Notes under the pieces: generated by a model | The model's input: only the letters and a program-made list of their open reading frames with translations | What the model was told of the DNA's origin: nothing | Databases searched by the model: none | In this document: in pieces, positions 1 through 4,629 of the stretch | Position numbering within the stretch: the first letter of the stretch is position 1 | Layout: each line of letters opens with the position of its first letter | Position numbers and translations under genes: made by a program | DNA from: Spirochaetaceae bacterium | GTDB taxonomy: Bacteria; Spirochaetota; Spirochaetia; Treponematales; Breznakiellaceae | Length of the DNA stretch: 6,494 bases | Direction: 5' to 3' | Assembly (NCBI GenBank): GCA_031284085.1 | Contig: JAITAM010000045.1 | Coordinates: 1 to 6,494 of the forward strand

Positions 1-772
1 TGGTGTAGTTAAGCACATAGCTGCCGTATTCCTTGATGTTCCGGTAAAATTTACGGAAGCTGTAAATGGTCTGGTTAAAAACCTTTACCACCGAAATTCC
101 CCGTACATATTCTACCGCCGCATTGTTCATGTCTTCCAGGGAATTCTGGTATTTGTTGACAAACACCTGGGCACTTTTATTACTCATGGCGATCATTTGG
201 ATCAGGTAGCTTATGATGATGGGTACCATGCTTGCCAGCCCCAGCCGCCAATCAAAGACAAAAAGGATTATCAGGGTAAACACCGGCATGGCAAAAGAAC
301 CCGTCATGTCGGGAAGCTGATGGGCGATAAAACCTTCCAGCTTTTCGATGTTTTCGTCCACGATTTTCCGCAGCTTTCCTGTGGAATTTCCGGTATGGAA
401 GCCCAGGGGCAGGGAAGCGATATGCCGGGTAAATTCCAGCTTGAGGTCGTAGAGGGTGGTGAAGGCGGCGACATGGGAAAACATGAGGGCGATGAAGTTA
501 AGCAGAATAGCGCCTGCGGCCCCGCCTGCTGCCAGAGCGCCGAGCCGGATGAGGAGCGCCGTATCAAGGGTGCCTGCGCCGCCTGAGTGTGTTACCAGTT
601 CCCGGAGAAGGAAGTACACGGCGATAAACGGGCTGAACGAAAGGACCGTGCTTGCCACGGCAAACACGCAGGATGTGATAACCAGCGCCTTCTTCCGCAA
701 CGCCAGTTCCCAAAGCCGCGCCATGCCGGTTTTGTGCGGCACGGGAGCAGAAACTGTTTTTGTATCTTGCAT
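1..772 (-). CDS. ABC transporter, N-terminal membrane domain (partial, Irt/Ybt-like exporter family)
   Basis: Reading from ATG at 772 leftward, the frame stays open for 257 codons to the window edge, so the C-terminal membrane helices and the ATP-binding domain are not visible. The start is fixed by AAGGAG 5 nt upstream. The protein has a short polar N-terminus and then hydrophobic segments at about residues 30-57, 72-98, 152-173 and 175-195, fitting the first four helices of a type-1 exporter fold. Between helices 2 and 3 lies a charged cytoplasmic loop with FHTGNSTGKLRKIVDENIEKLE (start residue 125, split here as FHTGNSTGKL and RKIVDENIEKLE) and HQLPD at 151-155. From memory, this pattern is typical of the IrtA/IrtB and YbtP/Q-like exporters, which are often encoded as two half-transporters that form a heterodimer in the inner membrane. 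The substrate cannot be told. The gene is transcribed divergently from the helicase and appears repressor-controlled. Its GC content looks clearly higher than that of the plus-strand genes. Confidence 0.88.
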   Translation of the reverse strand, partial: MQDTKTVSAPVPHKTGMARLWELALRKKALVITSCVFAVASTVLSFSPFIAVYFLLRELVTHSGGAGTLDTALLIRLGALAAGGAAGAILLNFIALMFSHVAAFTTLYDLKLEFTRHIASLPLGFHTGNSTGKLRKIVDENIEKLEGFIAHQLPDMTGSFAMPVFTLIILFVFDWRLGLASMVPIIISYLIQMIAMSNKSAQVFVNKYQNSLEDMNNAAVEYVRGISVVKVFNQTIYSFRKFYRNIKEYGSYVLNYT

Positions 773-777
773 TTTCA

Positions 778-783
778 CTCCTT
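778..783 (-). promoter_or_regulatory. Ribosome-binding site of the ABC transporter gene
   Basis: AAGGAG on the minus strand lies 5 nt before the ATG at 772. It decides the start: the alternative TTG at 812 opens a different reading frame and gives no recognisable protein. Confidence 0.8.
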
Positions 784-793
784 ATATTATCGC

Positions 794-807
794 AGTTAGC
801 GCTAACT
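794..807. promoter_or_regulatory. Operator-like palindrome O2 (AGTTAGCGCTAACT)
   Basis: This is a perfect 14-bp palindrome. It lies in the untranslated leader of the ABC gene, about 10 bp upstream of its ribosome-binding site. It shares the GTTAGC/GCTAAC half-sites, and the flanking TGTTAGTTAGCG context, with the repeat at 858-879. Two copies of an inverted repeat around one promoter suggest repressor binding, for example by a TetR-family dimer. That family assignment is inference, since no regulator gene is in the window. Confidence 0.6.
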
Positions 808-857
808 AACAAAACAAGCCGCAGTTCTCCTTCTGTTATGAGGGTAGTAGAACGTTA

Positions 858-879
858 TGTTAGTTAGCGAAAGCTAACA
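858..879. promoter_or_regulatory. Operator-like inverted repeat O1 overlapping the ABC transcription start
   Basis: GTTAGC (863-868) and GCTAAC (873-878) flank a GAAA spacer. A further TGTTAG (858-863) also pairs with CTAACA (874-879). The repeat begins 2 bp downstream of the minus-strand -10 box, so it covers the predicted transcription start near 874. A protein bound here would block initiation. TGTTAGTTAGCG also occurs at the second site (794-807 plus flank) in the opposite orientation, which argues for a real two-site operator rather than chance. Confidence 0.6.
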
Positions 880-880
880 C

Positions 881-909
881 AGTATAGTCTTATGTGTTTA
901 ACGTGTCAA
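881..909 (-). promoter_or_regulatory. Sigma-70 promoter of the ABC transporter gene
   Basis: On the minus strand, TTGACA (909-904) is followed after exactly 17 bp by TATACT (886-881). The -35 box is a perfect consensus match and the -10 box has one or two differences from TATAAT. The predicted start near 874 gives a leader of about 100 nt before the ATG at 772. Such a strong promoter with operators downstream fits a gene that is off by default and induced when a repressor leaves. Confidence 0.7.
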
Positions 910-1001
910 GCATCAATACAATCTGTTGGTGATAATACTTTTTGATAAATCCATAAATGCGGTACAGACTGCTGGTGCTTCCGACTGAGAATAAGTTCTT
1001 C

Positions 1002-1030
1002 TTGTCCAATCTTGTATGTCATGATAGTAT
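1002..1030 (+). promoter_or_regulatory. Probable promoter of the helicase operon
   Basis: TTGTCC (1002-1007), a 17-bp spacer and TAGTAT (1025-1030) make a moderate sigma-70 promoter pointing toward the helicase. Transcription would start near 1037, giving a leader of roughly 100 nt. The match is clearly weaker than the divergent ABC promoter. This would be the only obvious promoter for the helicase-methyltransferase operon within the window. Confidence 0.45.
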
Positions 1031-1071
1031 TTTTGCACGTTACTTAAGCTAAGTTTCACGTAAATTCAGCC

Positions 1072-1089
1072 ATTCGCCCCATAGCGAAT
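1072..1089 (+). other. Leader hairpin before the helicase gene
   Basis: ATTCGC (1072-1077) and GCGAAT (1084-1089) form a perfect 6-bp inverted repeat around a 6-nt CCCATA loop. It lies in the predicted leader, about 35 nt before the ribosome-binding site. It has no U-tract, so it is not a terminator. It could be an mRNA stem or an operator for a regulator of the operon, or it could be chance. Confidence 0.3.
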
Positions 1090-1123
1090 AAGCTATTTAT
1101 AGTAGCAGAAAAATACTGAAAGC

Positions 1124-1128
1124 AGGAG
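1124..1128 (+). promoter_or_regulatory. Ribosome-binding site that fixes the TTG start of the helicase
   Basis: AGGAG lies 6 nt before TTG at 1135. There is no in-frame ATG near the beginning, and the protein aligned with this start begins MSRFITNQNE. The TTG start is therefore preferred. Confidence 0.7.
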
Positions 1129-1134
1129 CTGATA

Positions 1135-4100
1135 TTGTCGAGATTTATTACAAACCAAAATGAATTACTCAAAGATTTGCTTGGTATTTACATACCCACT
1201 TCAAAACAGCTTGATTTTTTGGTCGGCTTTTTCTATTTTTCCGGCTTTATTAAGATTTTTAGGACCATCGGTGATAGAAACTTACGCATATTGGTAGGCA
1301 TGGATGCCGATGTAGATATTCATAATTGTCTCCATGAATCGTCATTATCAGACGGAGAACGAAAGGCGACGGATCTTTCAAAAATAGAAATCCGTTGTGC
1401 CTATTATGAGAACCTGAAAAACATCATCGATAAAGCGGACAGCCTTGACACTCAGGAACACGAAAATGCTTTCAGATTCTTTATTGAAAAACTCAATAAC
1501 GGCACGCTTGAAGTCAGGAAAACAAAGTCTCCCAATCATGCAAAAATGTACATATTTACCGCCGACGATAGTCATTCATTTGATGAGAAAGAGCCGGGTC
1601 GAGTCATTGTTGGTTCCAGTAACCTTTCATTTCAAGGGCTTGAAGGTAGAACCGAAGTAAATGTCATGCTTGGCGGTCCGGATATTTCAGATTATATCGA
1701 AGCGGAGGAACTATTTAACAAACTCTGGGACGAGGCGATACCCCTTGTCGACGCTTCCACAAAAGATGAATTCCTTAAAACCGTCATAAAACGGACGTGG
1801 CTTGATGGATATCCCGCTCCTTATCTGATCTATGTTCGGGTATTGTACGAGTATTTTAAGATCAACAATAACGAGGAAATAAAAACCCCTGCCGGTCTTA
1901 CCCATACCAACGATGTCCAATATATGAACCTTGCCTATCAGATCGATGCCGTAAGCGAAGGTTTAGAAAAAATCAAGCGGCATTCAGGCTGTATTGTAGC
2001 CGACGTTGTAGGACTAGGCAAAAGTATTATTGCCGTTACCATTGCCGCCAATCTCAATATGAAGACGGTCATTATCTGCCCACCCCATCTGAGCGGGCAA
2101 TGGGAAGATTTTGCTTTTGATTTTGAACTTCAGGGCTACAAGATAGTTTCTACAGGCAAGCTTGAGGAAGCCGTTGAAGCGGCAAAGGGTACTGAAGAAA
2201 AACTCATCATCGTTGATGAAGCTCATCGCTTCCGCAATGAAAACACTCTTGATTATGGTCTGCTGCACAAAGCTTGTATAGGAAACAAGGTCTTGCTCCT
2301 TTCCGCAACACCGTTTAACAACCGTCCCGATGATATCTTTTCATTGATAAAATTATTCCAAATACCGTTACATTCAACGATTCAGGTTGTCAATAATCTA
2401 GGTGCGACAATGGAGCGGCTTATTGCCGAATACAAAAAATTAAAAACAGAGTATCGCAAAAGTATAAATGAAGCTGAGTTTAGAACTCAGTCCCATGAGA
2501 TTTCGACAAAAATCAGAAATATTCTACAGCCCGTCCTTATCCGTCGCACACGAATCGATCTGCTTAATGACGAGCGCTACAAAGAAGACTTAGCGAGGCA
2601 GAATATCGTTTTTTCTGATGTGGAGTCGCCTTCTGAGCAGGAATATGAACTGGGTCCACTATCGGAGTTGTACCTTGAAACCTTAAATCAGCTTACGGGG
2701 GTCGTTGATTCAGAAAGCAAAGTGTTTATAGGAGCTCGGTATCAGCCACTTTTATACCTAAAAGACGATGAAAAGATACTCGACAAGTACCGGAAAATCT
2801 TCGATAACCCGAACCCACAAGAAGGTCAGCGGAATATGGCTTTGTTTATGCGCCGCTTACTGGTACGCCGTTTTGAAAGTTCCGTGTATAGTTTCAAGAA
2901 AACATTACAGAATATAATCGCTTCCATGAACAATGTAAAAAACTGGTATAACAATTTTAAGAAAATACCGCTCTACAAAAAGAGTACGCTTCCTGATTTT
3001 GATTCTCTTGAAGAGAGCATACATGAGGAACTGGACGGTGCACTGCTCATTGAAGATATAGATGATATTCTTCAACGCAAATTAACAGCGCAGATCGAGA
3101 AAGGGCTTATTCTGGTAAACGCCGACGAGTTAAAAGAGCAGTTCATCAAGGACATTGAAAGCGATATTGCTCTTTTTAAGAGCATCCATTCAGAATGGGA
3201 AAACGCCTTCTACAAAGAAGACCCAAAATTCAACGGTATTCTTGTGAAAATACAGGACTCTCTTAAAAAAGAGCCGACCCGAAAGATAATCATTTTTTCT
3301 GAATTCATGGATACCGTTGATTACCTTGAGGAGCAATTCAAAAAACAGAATTTGCGGGTTATCAAGTATTCTTCAAAAACACAGTACAACAAAGATGCTA
3401 TTAAGGCGAACTTCGATGCGGGAATAAAAGAGGAAAATCAAAAAAACGACTATGATATTCTTGTCGCCACCGATGCCATATCGGAAGGGTTCAGCCTGCA
3501 CCGTGCCGGAACCATCTACAATTACGATATTCCCTACAACCCCACACGAGTCATTCAGCGGGTAGGCCGCATTAACCGCATCAATAAAAAGGTCTTTGAC
3601 AAACTCACTATTTATAACTTTTTTCCCAGTGCGACAGGAGAGGCTCTAAGCCGCACCAAAAGCATCAGCACTTTCAAAATGCTCTTGATACAAACTATTT
3701 TCGGTTCGGACACCAAAATACTCACCGCGGATGAAATTACCGAAGGCTACCTTAACGACGAATACCGCAAAGCAAAAGCCAAAGCTGAAGCCCCCTCATG
3801 GGAAACTCAATTCAGGAATGAACTCTATCGGATTGAAAGAAACGACCATGAAATTCTAGAACAAGCCCTTGAACTGCCCCAACGCTGCCGTACCGGACGC
3901 AAAGCTGTCTCAAGAGAATTATTTACAGGATCGGACGAAAAAGGGGTCCTGCTATTCTCCAAAAAAGGCGATACTTACCGTTTCACGGTTACCGATGCAA
4001 ACGGCGCAAACTGCGTCCTATCCGCTTCTGAAGGGCTCTCCCTCTTTAAGGCATCGCCGGACGAAAAGGCGCTACCTGTAATGGAAGATTTCTACTACCT

Positions 4101-4443
4101 TTATGAAAGAGCAAAAGGTTTCAGCGGTGTCGTTTCTGAAAAAACAGGCTATTCAAAAAATCTGACGAAGCTTATAAATAAAATTCGGTTTCTCAAAAAA
4201 AGCAGCCTTGCTGAAGAAGATCGTCTTTACCTTGATAATCTGCAGAAAGCAGCCGCAGAATTGAACGCCCTGCCGCTGTATTTTATTAGGCAACTGCTTG
4301 ATCTTGATCTTGGAGATACAAGTAAAACTATAACCGAGTTCAAAACTATCGTTACGCAAAACTATCTTGCCACGATTCTTGGAAAAGATAGTAAAATAAT
4401 GAACGAAACGGAAACAATCCTCTTATCCGAGCAATTTATATGA
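1135..4443 (+). CDS. PLD nuclease-SNF2 helicase fusion protein
   Basis: This complete 1102-residue protein combines a phospholipase-D-like nuclease domain with a superfamily-2 helicase. Residues about 1-205 carry one HKD-type motif: HAK at 135-137 and GSSNLS at 160-165. The helicase core follows, with motif I DVVGLGKS (290-297), motif II DEAH (361-364) and motif III SATPFNN (390-396). The second lobe has IIIFSEFMDT (718-727), motif V ATDAISEGFS (778-787) and motif VI QRVGRINRI (808-816). A long, mostly charged helical insert (about 430-700) separates the lobes, and the last 280 residues match nothing I recognise. PLD domains in this class usually cut DNA, and with only one HKD motif they tend to need a dimer. 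All key residues appear intact. It precedes, in the same direction, an Eco57I-like methyltransferase. I infer a restriction or phage-defence motor-nuclease acting on unmodified DNA in the cytoplasm. DISARM DrmD lacks the fused PLD domain as far as I recall, so no symbol is given. Confidence 0.93.
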   Translation: MSRFITNQNELLKDLLGIYIPTSKQLDFLVGFFYFSGFIKIFRTIGDRNLRILVGMDADVDIHNCLHESSLSDGERKATDLSKIEIRCAYYENLKNIIDKADSLDTQEHENAFRFFIEKLNNGTLEVRKTKSPNHAKMYIFTADDSHSFDEKEPGRVIVGSSNLSFQGLEGRTEVNVMLGGPDISDYIEAEELFNKLWDEAIPLVDASTKDEFLKTVIKRTWLDGYPAPYLIYVRVLYEYFKINNNEEIKTPAGLTHTNDVQYMNLAYQIDAVSEGLEKIKRHSGCIVADVVGLGKSIIAVTIAANLNMKTVIICPPHLSGQWEDFAFDFELQGYKIVSTGKLEEAVEAAKGTEEKLIIVDEAHRFRNENTLDYGLLHKACIGNKVLLLSATPFNNRPDDIFSLIKLFQIPLHSTIQVVNNLGATMERLIAEYKKLKTEYRKSINEAEFRTQSHEISTKIRNILQPVLIRRTRIDLLNDERYKEDLARQNIVFSDVESPSEQEYELGPLSELYLETLNQLTGVVDSESKVFIGARYQPLLYLKDDEKILDKYRKIFDNPNPQEGQRNMALFMRRLLVRRFESSVYSFKKTLQNIIASMNNVKNWYNNFKKIPLYKKSTLPDFDSLEESIHEELDGALLIEDIDDILQRKLTAQIEKGLILVNADELKEQFIKDIESDIALFKSIHSEWENAFYKEDPKFNGILVKIQDSLKKEPTRKIIIFSEFMDTVDYLEEQFKKQNLRVIKYSSKTQYNKDAIKANFDAGIKEENQKNDYDILVATDAISEGFSLHRAGTIYNYDIPYNPTRVIQRVGRINRINKKVFDKLTIYNFFPSATGEALSRTKSISTFKMLLIQTIFGSDTKILTADEITEGYLNDEYRKAKAKAEAPSWETQFRNELYRIERNDHEILEQALELPQRCRTGRKAVSRELFTGSDEKGVLLFSKKGDTYRFTVTDANGANCVLSASEGLSLFKASPDEKALPVMEDFYYLYERAKGFSGVVSEKTGYSKNLTKLINKIRFLKKSSLAEEDRLYLDNLQKAAAELNALPLYFIRQLLDLDLGDTSKTITEFKTIVTQNYLATILGKDSKIMNETETILLSEQFI

Positions 4444-4595
4444 TGGAAGCGGCGGGAAAAAATACGAGTAGCGCTGCTCAATCGGCAAGAATGTATAATA
4501 CAAAGAAAAAACACACGGACATGAGCGCACAGTACAGATTATTTTGGAATAAGCTCCACCATATATTATCTTTACTCCTCTATCATACTTTGTAG
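4440..4595 (+). CDS. Possible small ORF of 51 codons, overlapping the helicase stop
   Basis: ATG at 4440 overlaps the helicase TGA in an ATGA arrangement typical of translational coupling, and a second ATG follows at 4443. The frame closes at TAG 4593-4595. The product would be a basic, lysine- and serine-rich N-terminal half followed by a hydrophobic tail with HILSLLLYHTL. No family is recognised and no good ribosome-binding site precedes it, although coupling can work without one. An internal segment, HTDMSAQYR, resembles the start of the next protein (with the reading-frame context, HVDITAQYN). It could be a real small operon member, a decayed duplicate of the methyltransferase start, or chance. 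Confidence 0.3.
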   Translation: MMEAAGKNTSSAAQSARMYNTKKKHTDMSAQYRLFWNKLHHILSLLLYHTL

Positions 4596-4618
4596 ATCAC
4601 TACCGAATATAAATACAT

Positions 4619-4623
4619 AGGAG
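4619..4623 (+). promoter_or_regulatory. Ribosome-binding site that fixes the GTG start of the methyltransferase
   Basis: AGGAG lies 6 nt before GTG at 4630. An in-frame TAG at 4618-4620 overlaps it, so the reading frame cannot begin further upstream. This makes GTG the effective start. Confidence 0.75.
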
Positions 4624-4629
4624 AGACAC

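Larger units (their letters stand above)
773..1134. other. Divergent intergenic regulatory region
   Basis: This 362-bp stretch separates the divergent ABC and helicase genes. It contains the ABC promoter, two GTTAGC operators, a probable helicase promoter and a leader hairpin. I see no RNA gene, no insertion-sequence end and no convincing protein gene in it. The part from 910 to 1000 has no feature that I can support beyond a short uncharacterised minus-strand frame (890-1009). Confidence 0.7.

Noticed and set aside
197..586. A 129-codon plus-strand frame.
   Set aside because: It is antisense to the ABC membrane domain, is rich in Gly, Lys and Gln without domain pattern, and has no ribosome-binding site that I can see.
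564..812. A minus-strand frame starting at TTG 812, with a purine run upstream.
   Set aside because: It overlaps the ABC gene in another frame. The ABC frame has the better-placed AAGGAG and encodes recognisable membrane helices.
890..1009. A 39-codon minus-strand frame (TTG at 1009 to TAA at 890) with a plausible-looking sequence containing LYRIYGFIKKYY.
   Set aside because: It has no ribosome-binding site, overlaps the -35 and most of the spacer of the ABC promoter, and matches no family I recognise. A gene remnant is possible but unsupported.
4195..4201. A run of seven A within the helicase gene, considered as a phase-variation tract.
   Set aside because: Seven A is common in a gene of this composition, the frame is intact, and no longer or repeated tract is present.
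4466..4479. Near-palindrome GAGTAGCGCTGCTC after the helicase stop, considered as a terminator.
   Set aside because: The stem has a mismatch pair and no T-run follows, so termination between the two genes is not supported.
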